This document shows, piece after piece, positions 21,652-34,131 of a DNA stretch of 64,000 bases (its first letter is position 1; each line of letters begins with the position of its first letter). The DNA comes from Mytilus galloprovincialis (taxonomy: Eukaryota; Mollusca; Bivalvia; Mytilida; Mytilidae). The DNA lies in assembly GCF_965363235.1 (NCBI RefSeq), contig NC_134845.1, positions 20,834,524 through 20,898,523 of the forward strand. Reading direction: 5' to 3'. The translations under genes and the position numbers were made by a program. The notes beneath the pieces were generated by a model that saw only the letters and a list, made by a program, of their open reading frames with translations, was not told where the DNA came from and ran no database searches.

Positions 21652-22377
21652 GTCGGCTATGCCTGAACCGGGGTGGCGGTTTCCAAGCGGAGAAAAACGA
21701 CCACGACAAGTTCAAGTATCAACATGTCTTTTTTGAGAATTGTTATTACCAAATGATATATTGAACGGAAGGAACCGAACCATTATCCGTTCCCTGCAAA
21801 CAGAAGTAGACGTTTTCAGTGGTCTTTTTTCTCAAACACTTTTCCCTAGTTTTTTCGTGTTACAGATTTTTAGGCTTCATATGCAAGTTTCAGGATAATA
21901 TTTTACATTTGACGATTTTTTCCTATATGATTTATATAGAAATGAATTCCTATTATAGAATTTAACTAAATGACAACTTCTTAGTAAACAATTACTAGTT
22001 TATACTATATATAAGACGATAAAAAAAACCCAAGGAGTAAACAAAGACTCAAAAAACCAAAAGACATTTACATCAACAGTTATAAATAATAGATAAGAAA
22101 CAACACGAACTAAATCATACAGGAAAATCGTCAAAAGTAGTATTTGTTCTTGAAATTGCATATGAAGCTTCGAAATCTGTAATACGGAAAACAAGGGAGA
22201 GGTGTTTGAGAAAACAAGTCACTAAAAACGTCAACTTCTATTTGCAGGAAACTGATTACGGTTCGGTTTCTTCCGGGCGATATATTATTTGGTACTAACA
22301 ATTCTAAAAAAAATAGTTTTGATACTTGAACGTTTTTCTCCACTTCAAAACCGCCACGCCGTGTCAAGAATAGCCGA
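21652..22377. repeat. Large inverted repeat upstream of TLR-B, 726 bp
   Basis: Arms at 21652-21935 and 22113-22377 are reverse complements at roughly 80%, e.g. 'tcggctat' / 'atagccga' at the ends, 'ggtggcggttt' / 'aaaccgccacg', and 'tcatatgcaa' / 'ttgcatatga' inside. About 180 bases separate them. It could be an old foldback or MITE element. It ends about 240 bases before the TLR-B coding exon, so it lies in the intron or promoter. Confidence 0.8.
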
Positions 22378-22605
22378 TATTCATTGTTCTTTTTCCAGAT
22401 TTGTTATAAGATTATAAAGAAAACAATAAAAAATAAAATTGTAATTTAAGGCTATTGTATATGTAAAAGTCACAGGACAACAGTCATATATTTGTTCAAG
22501 CTTTGATTGTGTAATTTCAGAAAGAAGGACTATTTCATAGGCACAACGTTTGATAAATTCATTAAACATCTTCATTATTTTGATTATAGTTTATATATTT
22601 TTTTT

Positions 22606-22617
22606 CATTTCAGAAAA
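22606..22617 (+). promoter_or_regulatory. Splice acceptor four bases before the TLR-B start codon
   Basis: A strong T-run then 'catttcag' ending at 22613, followed by AAAA and ATG. Same geometry as TLR-A and TLR-C; it decides the start at 22618 rather than the open extension from 22507. Confidence 0.75.
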
Positions 22618-25116
22618 ATGGTAAATACAGAGCTTATTCATATTCTCGTATATTTTATGCTACGAACGGAAGTAAACGGACAGTTGAAAATCACGTGTTA
22701 CTTCAATGCCAAATGTCGATGTAAAACTATAAATGAAACGTATGTCGAGGTCGATTGTTCAAAACTAAGCTTAAGTTATATCCCGAAACTGCCAGGAAAC
22801 GTAAGCAGTGTTGATTTAAGTTACAACAATATATCTAATATACCGGAACAACATTTTAAGGATAACAATATTTTAAGGAAAATAAACCTTTCCGAAAACA
22901 AATTACACTTTCTTACAAAGAAAATGTTTTATGGTCTGAATAGTGTTTTAAAACTTGTGATAAACAATAACCTTATTTCAAAAACAACAAAAGATGTGTT
23001 TTTATACCTACGAACACTATCATACTTAGATGTTAAGAAGAATAATATTAGCTGGAGCAATCACAACGTTACATTTCCTCCATCTTTACTCAAATTGAAG
23101 ATTGATTATAATGTCTCTCATGAAAATCTCCCTGAAATGCCTCATTTAGAGTATCTAGACGTCTCTGGATCATCTGGTAACTGCTACATACACACCGTGA
23201 AACCGAATACGTTTAGATCTGTACCAAAAATACATGAATTAGATATTTCTGCTTGTAAAGTAAATTACGTGTACAATGGTTCATTTAGTTTTATGAGAAA
23301 TTTATCAATTTTAAATCTTTCATTTAACACATGTCTTAAGTTTGATGGTTTGGAAAATGTGACAATTGACCTTCCATTCACGTCGATTAAAGTTCTGAAA
23401 TTTAATAAAATTCATAAAACATTTGAAATGAATACGAAAGTGCTAAAGCGTCATCTTATGCATTTAAAACAAACAAAGTTGACGGAACTGCATGCAGATA
23501 GTAATAAGATACAGCTCATAGAAAAGGGAACATTACAGGAGCTTCCAATTACTATTAAAAAAATCTTTTTGTCTGACAATGAATTGTCGTATGGAGAATA
23601 TTTATACGATTCAATAGTTGTGCAAGCTGAATTTGTAAACGTGTCATTTTTATTTAATTCAAGATTCGATATTGAAAAAAAAGAAAATTGCGAACATTCT
23701 GAACAATCGTGTTGTAATCAGGTCTGCGAACAAAAAAAATATCCCGATAAAACCATATATAATTCATATTTACCGGTTTTACCTGTTCCTATGAGACTAA
23801 AAGTATTTCATTACAGAGGATGCAATCTTCGATATGAACTTCAAGAAGCATATGTTTCTAATAATATGCTAGAATATGCAGATTTGAGTCGTAACATTTT
23901 CTATTCATGGACAGGTCCACTACTAACGTTTAAACACCTTTATCATTTAGATTTGTCTGATAACTTGTGCTCGAATGTGTCGAATGTTTTTTTTAAAAGC
24001 TTCCCGAATTTGAAAACATTACTCTTACAAAATAATCTACTTGGATTCATACTGCCCGAGGACACAGGTGGAAAAATAATGCAGCATATTCCAAGTCTTC
24101 AATTCGTCAATTTTACACAAAATAGAATCACTAGCTTACCATACAGTTTTTTCAAATCTCAGTTGAATTTGAAAGACATTAATTTAGGAGAAAATATGAT
24201 GGATAATATTTCCTTTCAAATTAATCATATGAAAAATTTAACAAATTTGAACTTATCTAACAACAGAATTTTCAGTTTAGACGAAAATGCTCGTAGTCAA
24301 TTAGAAGATGTGTATAAGATGAACAACAAGTTTGCAATAGATTTAAGTGGGAATCCGTTGAAATGCACTTGCGGCACAAAGGATTTTATTAAATGGATAA
24401 CAACGACGAAATTAAAGATTGATAATGAAAACAAAACGTACTGTGAAAGGGATAGCGGAAACCGGGAATCGTTAGGGAAGTCAGTTTACGAAAAGCTTCA
24501 GTTAGAATGTTCGTCGTATTCGTCATTAATTGTTGGCACTGCAGCATCATTGGTCGTTTTTCTGTTTGTTCTAATTTGGGGCATGGCTTATCGCAATAGG
24601 TGGCGCTTGCGATACATGTATTACATGATAAAACATAAATATCAAGTGCAAAATAAAGGAAAACCCGACGATGCCAACCAATATGAGTACGATGCTTTTA
24701 TATCATACGAAAACAAAGATCGAGGTTTCGTTCACGAAAAACTGCTACATTGTCTAGAACACGAAGCTGGATTGAAGCTGTGTATCCATAAACGAGATTT
24801 TCTACCTGGAAATGACATTGCGGGAAATATCACATCTGCAATTCACAACAGCCGAAAAGTGGTTATTGTTATGTCACATAATTATCTGGATTCGTATTGG
24901 TGTATGTTTGAATACAACATGGCAAAAGTGGAAAGCATTTATTCGAGAAATAAGGAAAACATATTATTTCTAGTATTTCTTGAGCAAATTGCACCGAATG
25001 TTTTACCAATGATGGTTTTAGAGCTAGTTCAATCTAGCTCTTATATCGAATATCCGAACGATGAATTTGGCGATACAGTGTTTTGGGATAGACTGAGAGA
25101 AGTTTTATCGCAATAA
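22618..25116 (+). CDS. Toll-like receptor, intact (TLR-B), 832 residues
   Basis: Single-pass innate immune receptor. Visible order: signal peptide about 1-22; N-terminal cysteine cap (Cys27, 33, 35, 47); leucine-rich repeats to about 350 (e.g. SSVDLSYNNISNIPEQHF); a cysteine-rich interruption at 358-402 (Cys358, 365, 366, 370, 402); a second LRR block to about 575; C-terminal cap (Cys583, 585 to Cys631); transmembrane helix about 636-658; basic stretch; TIR domain about 689-831. The TIR keeps box 1 YDAFISY, the BB-loop motif RDFLPG and box 3 FWDRL, so it should recruit MyD88-type adaptors, as known for the family. Many N-glycosylation sites lie in the ectodomain. Size is typical for animal TLRs. 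The coding region is one exon behind a 5'-UTR intron. It is the only undamaged member of the local cluster. The ligand cannot be predicted. Confidence 0.95.
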   Translation: MVNTELIHILVYFMLRTEVNGQLKITCYFNAKCRCKTINETYVEVDCSKLSLSYIPKLPGNVSSVDLSYNNISNIPEQHFKDNNILRKINLSENKLHFLTKKMFYGLNSVLKLVINNNLISKTTKDVFLYLRTLSYLDVKKNNISWSNHNVTFPPSLLKLKIDYNVSHENLPEMPHLEYLDVSGSSGNCYIHTVKPNTFRSVPKIHELDISACKVNYVYNGSFSFMRNLSILNLSFNTCLKFDGLENVTIDLPFTSIKVLKFNKIHKTFEMNTKVLKRHLMHLKQTKLTELHADSNKIQLIEKGTLQELPITIKKIFLSDNELSYGEYLYDSIVVQAEFVNVSFLFNSRFDIEKKENCEHSEQSCCNQVCEQKKYPDKTIYNSYLPVLPVPMRLKVFHYRGCNLRYELQEAYVSNNMLEYADLSRNIFYSWTGPLLTFKHLYHLDLSDNLCSNVSNVFFKSFPNLKTLLLQNNLLGFILPEDTGGKIMQHIPSLQFVNFTQNRITSLPYSFFKSQLNLKDINLGENMMDNISFQINHMKNLTNLNLSNNRIFSLDENARSQLEDVYKMNNKFAIDLSGNPLKCTCGTKDFIKWITTTKLKIDNENKTYCERDSGNRESLGKSVYEKLQLECSSYSSLIVGTAASLVVFLFVLIWGMAYRNRWRLRYMYYMIKHKYQVQNKGKPDDANQYEYDAFISYENKDRGFVHEKLLHCLEHEAGLKLCIHKRDFLPGNDIAGNITSAIHNSRKVVIVMSHNYLDSYWCMFEYNMAKVESIYSRNKENILFLVFLEQIAPNVLPMMVLELVQSSSYIEYPNDEFGDTVFWDRLREVLSQ

Positions 25117-26922
25117 CCATTTGCATCTCATGTCTCGCTGCTAACTAATAAACTGTTGTAATATATTTATGTCATGCTTTATAAGTTTTGCAGCAATGAA
25201 CAGTTAAAAATCATATAAAAAAGAAGATGTGGTATTATAAGAGACCAAATGACACAGAAATTTACAGCTATTCGGCCTTCGGCAATGTGCAAAGCCAATA
25301 CTGTATAGTCAGCCATAAACATCATGCATCTAAGACTAAATAATCAATCAATAAACATCCACAATTTAATGGATTTAGTGTAAAGACGTCTTAAACAGAC
25401 AGCGAAAAACATGACATTGTGCAATGTCAAAATACAGGAATCGACAGATTGTAGATTCATGAAAGTGCATATTTTCAAAAATGTTGATAAAAATAATATT
25501 AGTTTGCTTTTAATTTACAGATAACAAGATTAATAATAATACCAATTGACATAATATTGAAAGATCTTATGTAGTGTTGAATGATAAGTTTATTTAAAGG
25601 ATCGGCAAGTTTACAATGATCGTTTTTAAATTTCCGGGCATGATAATCAAAATCTCCATAAAAATAAAAAATGGCCTATCGCGTTGAAATAAGTAACAGA
25701 TCATTATATATTTTACAGAAGTCTGATGGAAATTAATACATCTTGATTTACACGAAAAGGGAACCATGACTATCTAAAGTGTGGGCATTGTTACGCAATG
25801 CAGCCGTTAAAAGAGTCCCGATGCAAACGTATTCACCCGGATTCAATATGGGGTCTGACTCTCAAAGTCTACTATGCAATACAGGGTTTTTCTCATTTAG
25901 ACATCTTATTTCCAAATATGCATTTTGCTAAATTTTCTTTACCTTTGACATTTTCTAAAAATTCTATTCTTTCAATAGGATGCTAGGTTGCAAAAAGATT
26001 ACTGATTTTGATCTGGTCCGTTGCGTTTGCCATACATACCATAGTAGTAGGGTTACATCATTTCGTTTAGAATTAAATAAAAAAGACTATTTAAAGAATT
26101 AATTTTACTTGTAAATGAACAAATGTCCATGTGATGTTTTCAACTTCCTCCTTCATTATGAACGATTTATTATGGTTCGTCGAATGTGTTATGTATGAAA
26201 ATCAATTAGACACCTCTATGTTGAAAGATAGGTTTTGCTTTTTAGATTGAAGTTTGAAGTGTGATGTATCACATGTTTTTATGCTCAATTTATGGGCATT
26301 ATGTGTCTGGTCTGTGCGTCCGTTCGTTCGTTCGTCCGTCTGTTTGTCCGACCGTCTGTTTGTCCGACCGTGTGTCCCGCTTCAAGTTAAAGTTTTTTGT
26401 AAAAGGTTTTGGTCAAGGTAGTTTTAATGAAGTTGAAGTCCTATCAACTTGAAACTTAGTACACATGTTCCTTATGACATGATCTTTCTAATTTTAATGG
26501 AAAATAAGACATAATGAGCATAAAAAGTGATAGTGTGATTGGGACATGCGTGTACTACTGACACATTTTTTTATTTTTATTTATTGTAAAGGTGATCAAA
26601 TCTAGACAAACAACGACTGACAATAAGTTGTTATCTATTTTGATTAGATTTGAAAACCAATTGTTTAGACACCAATTGAATGTCTTTCAACATTTAACAG
26701 ACATAATGTTGATGACGTCTTTACACTAAATTCATTGGATGTTGGATGTGTACGGATTGATTATTTAGTTTTAGATGCATGCTTTTTTTGTTAGTTGTTA
26801 GTGGCTTTGAACTAGCTGTCAGATAACTGCAAGTACTCTCAGATCTGTTCCTAGTGTCATTTTGTTGTTGGGATGTACAAGAACCCGGCCATGTCCACTT
26901 GTATTTTTGTCCATCTTATAAG
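25117..26922 (+). repeat. Segmental duplication, copy B (3' flank of TLR-B)
   Basis: Co-linear with 13456-15830 but lacking the MITE. It contains a putative polyadenylation signal (AATAAA, 25147-25152), a reverse F1 fragment at 25220-25327 and the dispersed repeat at 26312-26570. Homology with copy A resumes at 34494 after a 7.6-kb stretch unique to B. Confidence 0.85.
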
Positions 26923-27334
26923 TTAAGCCTTTTTAAAGTGATTTTTTTTAGTTCGTTGTTATGATGTTCTGTTATACCACTATCCCAGGTTAGTGGGAGG
27001 GTTGGGATCCCGCTAAGATGTTTAAACCAGCCACATTATGTATGTATGTGCCTGTCCCACGTCAGGAGCCTGTAATTCAGTGGTTGTCGTTTGTTTATGT
27101 GTTATATTTGTTTTTCGTTCATTTTTTGTACATAAATAAGGCCGTTAGTTTTCTCCTTTGAATTGTTTTACATTGTCATTTCGGGGCCTTTTAAAGCTGA
27201 CTATGCGGTATGGGCTTTGCTCATTGTTGAAGGCCGTACGGTGGCCCATAGTTGTTAATTTCTGTATAATTTTGGTCTCTTGTGGACAGTTGTCTCATTG
27301 GCAATCACACCAGATCATTTTTTTTATACAGCAG
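26808..27334 (+). repeat. F1 dispersed repeat, near full length
   Basis: Starts 'ggctttgaactagctgtcag' and ends 'ttgtctcattggcaatcaca' plus a T-rich tail. It contains 'ggttgggatcccgctaa', 'cctgtcccacgtcagg' and 'gaaggccgtacggtggcc'. Related copies are at 27410-27880 and 58290-58560 (+), with 3' parts inverted at 13540, 25220, 60855 and 63800. I recall it as one of the commonest mussel repeats; its transposition class is unknown to me. Confidence 0.75.
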
Positions 27335-27338
27335 TACC

Positions 27339-28102
27339 TGTCGCGAAGGACGCGAGTTTATTTTATTAACTGACATTCTGTGAACAATATTTTTCTTTAT
27401 GGATTATTACATTTGTATTCAGATATCGCAGATCAAATTTATTCGTTCATTGTTTAATCATACGTTTTTTGATTGAGTTAAGTCTGCCAATTGATATTTT
27501 ATCGTATGTTTTTCTTTGTTGTGATGTTATGCTATTGTTTCAGAAAAAGGGAGAAGGTTTGGATCCATTAAAACGTTTAATCCCGCTGCAAATGTTTGCA
27601 CCTGTCCTAAGTCAGGAATCTGATGTACAGTAGTTGTCGTTTGTTTATGTAATATATACGTGTTTCTCGTTTCTCGTTTTGTTTATATAGATTAGACCGT
27701 TGGTTTTCCCGTTTGAATGGTTTTACACTAGTAATTTTGGGGCCCTTTATAGCTTGTTGTTCGGTGTGAGCTAAGGCTCCGTGTTGAAGGCCGTACTTTA
27801 ACCTATAATGGTTTACTTTTTAAATTGTTATTTGTATGGAGAGTTGTCTCATTGGCACTCACACCACATCTTCCTATATCTATTAATAATTCAATTCAGT
27901 TTAACTTTACATTTATTATCAGAAATTTGTGATACTTATTTTAGCAAGTTTTTTAATAGACAGAAATCATCTCCCTTGAAAACGTGGGCCAAACAAAAAA
28001 AATTAGAACTTTAAATCAGTATCAATGTGGACTGTATTGTTGTAACATCTATATTATTAATAGAACATTAATCAGAAACTAATAGTTTATTCTTTCGCCA
28101 CA
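27339..28102 (+). repeat. 5' LTR of the BEL/Pao element, split by a nested repeat
   Basis: LTR sequence occupies 27339-27409 and 27886-28102, matching the 3' LTR. It begins 'tgtcgcgaaggacgcgag' and ends 'ttctttcgccaca'. Confidence 0.9.
27410..27880 (+). mobile_element. F1-type repeat nested in the 5' LTR
   Basis: Interrupts the LTR with a TATTA direct repeat on each side (27405-27409 and 27881-27885); the 3' LTR shows the uninterrupted site. Its body aligns with the F1 repeat next door through 'cctgtcctaagtcagg', 'gttgtcgtttgtttatg' and 'ttgtctcattggca'. It inserted after the LTR element did. Confidence 0.85.
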
Positions 28103-31100
28103 TTGAATGGTGCCGAAACCCGGGAGTAAGTGATAGAAACTGACAAGAATTTCCGATACATACAAACGACAAAACGTAAACATTCAAAATGTCACTCTTA
28201 TATCTGAAAGGCCTTAAAACACGATATACAAATTTATTAGAAGTCGAACTTGGTAAATCTGAAGAACTCTTGACAAGGGAAGTGTCCGATTTTGATCTTG
28301 AATCCCAAATCAGATAGGTAAACAAATCGTATCGCAGATTTGATGAATTTGGCCCAAAATTTGAAGAACCTTTAGAAAGGTTATCACTCGCATTAGAAAC
28401 TGTCAAAGCCGAAGAAGACATGAAAACATTTAAAAAAGAAAGTGAATTGTACTTTAATATAATAACAGAGGTAACAAGCCGCAAGGAAGAGCTCAAACTG
28501 ATTGACAATTTCCTACAGGAAAAATACAAAAACTTATCAAAACCAGAACAAGATTCTAAAATTGAACAATTAATAGAAATACAAATACAAATGATGCAAC
28601 AAATGCAATTACAAAATGCTAAACCTCAACATGATGAACTAAATCAAGCAGCTGTAAAATTACCAAAACTGGAAATAATGGGTTATAATGGAGATAAACA
28701 GAAATTTAAAGAATTTTGGGACCAATTTGAAGTAACTGTTCACAAAAACACTAAACTGTCAAATGTTGAAAAATTTTCATACTTAAAGAGTAAATTACAT
28801 GGCACAGAAAAAAGTGCAATATCTGGGTTACAGCTATCAAATGAAAATTATGATATTGCGATAGACATTCTAAAAGACAGATTTGGTGATATACAGAACG
28901 CAGTGAATGCACATTACGTTGAACTTATGAATTTGTCGTGCGCGTCAAACCGTACATCAGAACTCAGATTTCTCTACGACAAGATTGAACGTAATTTGAG
29001 AAGTCTTGAAGCGCTTAATCAGAATATAGATCAAGATTTTTTTATTTCAATGATAACAACCAAACTTCCTGAAGCGGTGTTAGTTCAACTAGAAATCCAG
29101 AAAGGATCTGATAGATGGAGAGTCGACAAATTACGTGATTTACTAAAATCCTACATAGCCGCACGTGAAGCCGCAGAAATTCAGTCAAAAGAAAAAACTA
29201 ATGATTCTAAACCGCAGCAGCCGTCTAATGCAAACGTGCAGTCTAGATATAAACCGTCATATGGTAAACCGCAAAAGGTGAGAAGTTCCGGTGACGCTTT
29301 ATTTTCCGCAACAAATGATATGCCGTTTACACCGACCCGAACTGAAGTGAAGAAATTATGCATTTACTGCAAAGGCAGCCACTGGTCAGATGAGTGTAGT
29401 CTGTATAAAACTGTTGAAGACAGAAAAGCACAACTTAATGGATTATGTTATATTTGTTTGAAGTCAGGTCATAGATTACGTGAGTGTTCAAGCGACCGTA
29501 AATGTGTTTATTTTAGTAAAACGAAAAAACACCACAGAAGTTTGTGTTTGAAGAAATTTCCCACGAATAGAACTGTAATTTCTAATTTAGTAGATGAAGC
29601 TGTCAAATCAACAGAATCCGTTAACGTTAGTATTACAACTGAGCCATCCTTTCTTTCGTCGGGTGATATTGTGTTAATGCAGACTGCAAAAACCGTTATT
29701 ACCAATATGTCAGACACTTGTAATGAGGAAATAAGACTGTTGCTGGACTCCGGAAGTCAACGCACATATGTTTCTGAAACATTAACTAAAAAACTTAGAT
29801 TGAAAGTTGAATCCGTTGAAGAAGTATCCGTTATTACCTTTTCGTCCGATAAGCCGAAATTAGTGAAAACAGAAAAGGTCACACTACAGATGAAATTAGT
29901 GGATGGGACAAAAATGAAAATAAGTGAAAATGTAGTTTCGAAAATTACAGGAAGTGTACTTAGGAGACCCGTTTAGATTAAAAACTGTCAAAATTATGAA
30001 TATTTGTGGAATAACTTTAGTTTTGCGGACACCCTTTCAACAGAAAACGAGAAAACAACAATTGAGCTGCTCATAGGTAACGATTATTACTTAGACATAA
30101 TTTTACCCGAGAAAATTGAAATTCAGCCAGGAATATACTTGTTAGGTTCAAAATGTGGTTGGATTATCACCGGTCGAACTTCTGAAAAATCAGACGGCTT
30201 TGAAGAGCCCAGTATGTTAATCTTAAACTATGGAACAAATGCTCTCCCATTATTATACTCGTGTGCCGTTACTGCTATTGACAAATCAATGCCTATAAAA
30301 CCACCGCTAGACGATTTTTGGAACCTTGAAACTATAGGCATCAGTGAACCGTCTAATTATTCTAATGACACGAAGGCATTAGAAAAATTTAACAATTCTG
30401 TTGAGTACACGAATGAACGATACTTGGTATGTTGGCCGTGGAAATCCGAACTAAAAACACTTAATGACAACAAGGAACTTGCGTACGGAAGATATCGGTC
30501 CTTGTTGCATAGATTGAGAAAAAAACCGGAACTTTTTGAAAATTATGATAAAATTATCAATGAGCAATGCGAAAAAGGGATTATCGAAACGGTAGATGTG
30601 ACCAATAAACATGAGGATCATATAACTCATTATATACCACATCATGCAGTTGTAGATTCAACAAAGCCGACAACAAAGGTTAGGATTGTGTATGATGCAT
30701 CAGCGAAAACAAGAGATGATTATGAAAGTCTGAATAACTGTTTATACAGAGGACCCGTGATGTTGAAAGATCTTTGTGGAATATTACTCCGTTTCCGAAT
30801 GTTCAAATATGCCGTTGTTGCTGACATCGAAAAAGCCTTTTTGCAACTCGGCTTACAGAACCCAGACAGAGATGTGACCAGATTTTCTGGGTAAAAGACG
30901 GAACAATTCCGTTATTTAATATCAATAACGTTCAGATATATAGATTTTGCCCTGTTCCGTTTGGGGTAATTTCAAGCCCGTTTCTCTTGGCCGCAACCAT
31001 TGATTTGCATCTGCGGAATTACAATACACCAGTTGCTACGAAGATTCAAGATAATATCTATGTAGACAATTTGCTTACAGGAGTCAATACTAGTGATGAA

Positions 31101-33851
31101 TTGAAAGAACTGTATACGGAATTGAAAAGCATTTTTCATGAAGCTTCAATGAATCTTAGGGATTGGTGTTCAAACTCAGCACAGTTCATGTCCGATATAC
31201 CGAAGCAGGATCAAGCAAACAGAGAGAAAATGAAAGTACTTGGCATTAATTGGACTATCAAAGATGATAAACTTTCAATGTCTGGACCTAAATTAGAAAC
31301 TTTAGAATTGTCAAGTTCGAAGTGAGAAATTTTGCAATCAATTGCATCAATATTTGATCCGTAAGGATTCTTTTCACCAGTTACTTTGCTAGGAAAATTG
31401 TTATTACAAACATTATTGAGTAAAAAAGTAGAATGGGACTTTAAGTTATCCGAAAATGACTGCGACTTATGGAAAGAAATTGCATTTGACATTAAACAAA
31501 TACAAACCCATACCTTTGATAGGTGCATAGGATTAGATGGCAAATGTTCATATCAGTTACTTTGTTTATGTGATGCATCAACAAAGGCCTATGCTTGTGC
31601 AATTTATTTGCGTCATGAAATGGATGAATCATGCCGAGTCGACTTGATTTATTCCAAAACCCGCCTTGCTCAAATTAAGAAAGTCAGCATACCGAGATTA
31701 GATCTCCTTGCCGTCATCATTGGAATAAGATGCTTAGCATTTATTGAAAGCAATCTAAAGATCACTGTAGAGAAGAAAACTTTATGGACAGATTCGCAAT
31801 GTGTCATTCATTGGATAGCGTCGAAAAAACAAATGTCAACATTTGTCGAAAATCGTTTAAAAGAGATCAGAAACTGCACTGATACCGAATTTCGTTATGT
31901 ATCAACCGATATAAATCCAGCTGACATTGCAAGCCGTGGAACACATTTCAGTGAAATTAAATTGAACAATCTATGGTGGAAATGACCGTCTTGGCTCCTG
32001 CTTTCCAACGATCGATGGCCAACTTGGTTTTATAATTTGACAACTGAAAATGTTAATCTTTATAAATCAGAAATTTAACCAAGCACTAGTTACCAACAGA
32101 CCGAACTTTTTGTTGGGGAGCCCCCTTCAGGAGTTAATTGCGATCGTAAATTAGAATCACCATATGGTATGAAATGCGAAAACTTTTCTAGTTTGATTAG
32201 ACAATTGAGAATAACTGCTTAGGTACAAAGATTTATTAAAAAACTAAAAAAGGACACTATTTCTGGACCGCTTACGGCAAAGGAAATTGAAGATGCAAAA
32301 TTCATGTGGATTGTTCACATTCAAAGGAAACATTTTGCAAAGGAGATTCATGATATAACTAAAAACAAGTCAAGTAATATTATACGTCAATTAGGTCTTA
32401 CAATAGACAACAACGGATTAATTCGATGTGTAGGTAGAATTGAACATGCAGACATTTCCGAAAACGCAAAACGACCTATCTTATTACCGAAGAAAGAAAC
32501 ATTTACAAAATTTCTGATTTACAGCTACCATGGGAACTTGTTACATGTTGGAGTTGCTCAAACGTTATCACAAATAAGACAAAAATATTGGATTCCGCAA
32601 GGTAGATCGACAGTCCGACATGTTTTACGAACTTGTGGAAACTGCATCCGTTATGAAGGAGGGCCGTATAAGATGCCGCTCATCCCTCCACTCCCCAAGA
32701 ACAGAGTAACCGAATCAAGTCCGTACACGTACACCGGAATAGACTATTTTGGTCCACTTTATGTAAAAACTGTGAATGGATCTGAAAAAGTGTGGGTCTG
32801 TTTATACACCTGCTTAGTTGTGCGTGCAATTCATCTGGAACTGATGCTTGATATGACTACCGATCAATTTTTACTTGGATTCTGAAGATTTGTTGCCCGT
32901 TGTGGAACTCCAATACAAATTATTTCAGATAATGCTCTACAGTTTAAAGCTGCAAGTAATGTAGTACAACAGGAATGGAAAAAGGTTCTTTATGATTCGG
33001 ACATTCAAAACTATGTGTCTAACAAGGGCGTAAGTTGGAAATTCATAGTAGAATAAGCCCCTTGGATGGGTGGTTTTTACAAGAGACTAGTTGGACGTGC
33101 AAAGCGTTCATTGCGAAAAACCATAGGAAAGGTTTGTTTGAGCGTTGAACAATTACAAACACTTTTAACAGAAGTTGAAGCCGTGGTAAATAGTAGACCG
33201 TTAGCATACATTGGTGAGGATATTGACTCTAATATTGTGTTAACACCGTCTTGTTTCCTCACTCTAAATAAACACACCGGAATACCAGAGCGAATCGATA
33301 ATGATGAAGATCCAGAATATAAATCACAGTTTAGTTCAACTGATAATCTTTTGGAAATTTGGAAAAAAGGTCAAAAACATTTAAACAGATTCTAGAAAGT
33401 GTGGCGTGATAATTATCTGCTCAGCATTCGTGAAAGAACAACCGTGAAACTTAAAGAGAAAAGAGTGCGCTCAAATCAGTATCCACAGATTGGTGACATT
33501 GTTTTGATCAAGGACAATCTTCCGAGAGGAATGTGGAAAATTGGTAAAATCATAAACTTATCCAAAAGTAGTGACGAACAATGTAGATCAGCAAAGGTAT
33601 TATTGCCATCGAAGAAAACATTAAACAGAAATTTGAACTTCTTATATCCTTTGGAATGTCATGATGAAAATTTTGAACAAACTGACAATGTTAATAATAT
33701 TGAACAGAACTCAAAGTGTGAGACGCAAACCTCATCTACTAGACCTCAGAGACTTGCTGCGGTACAAGCAAAACAGAAAATCCATGAGTGGACGTCTTGA
33801 TAGTGAACATTGACTTTAATTTGTGTCAAATACTTTCTGTTCCTTGGGAGT

Positions 33852-34131
33852 GTCGCGAAGGACGCGAGTTTATTTTATTAACTGACAATCTGTGAACAAT
33901 ATTTTTCTTTATGGACTATTAATAATTCAATTCAGTTTAACTTTACATTTATTATCAGAAATTTGTGATACTTATTTTAGCAAGTTTTTTAATAGACAGA
34001 AATTATCTCCCTTGAAAACGTGGGCCGAACAAAAACAAACAGAACTTTAAATCAGTATCAATGTATTGTTGTAACATCTATATTATTAATAGAACATTAA
34101 TCAGAAACTAATAGTTTATTCTTTCGCCACA
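33852..34131 (+). repeat. 3' LTR of the BEL/Pao element
   Basis: 280 bp, begins 'tgtcgcgaaggacgcgag' and ends 'ttctttcgccaca'; about 97% identical to the 5' LTR once the nested repeat is set aside. Confidence 0.92.

Larger units (their letters stand above)
27339..34131 (+). mobile_element. BEL/Pao LTR retrotransposon, broken
   Basis: Plus-strand element of 6.8 kb with TG...CA LTRs and a near-matching 5-bp flank (gtacc / gtaac). A primer-binding site ('tggtgccgaaacccggga') lies just after the 5' LTR. Parts in order: gag-like region with a DUF1759-type segment and CCHC-type zinc knuckles (about 28.2-29.6 kb), aspartic protease with the DSGS motif (about 29.7 kb), reverse transcriptase (about 30.0-31.3 kb), RNase H (about 31.4-32.0 kb), integrase (about 32.3-33.4 kb) and a C-terminal DUF5641-like segment (about 33.4-33.8 kb). 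This order and these domains identify BEL/Pao. It is a fossil with several breaks, in the order of eight to ten. The LTRs differ by only a few percent, so insertion was fairly recent in evolutionary terms. A separate repeat is nested in the 5' LTR. Confidence 0.92.

Noticed and set aside
22507-22617. N-terminal extension of TLR-B to 869 residues
   Set aside because: A strong splice acceptor conserved in three paralogues lies just before the ATG at 22618, and a proper signal peptide starts there.
28068-28529. Minus-strand 153-residue frame
   Set aside because: It is antisense to the gag-like region of the BEL/Pao element and has no motif of its own.
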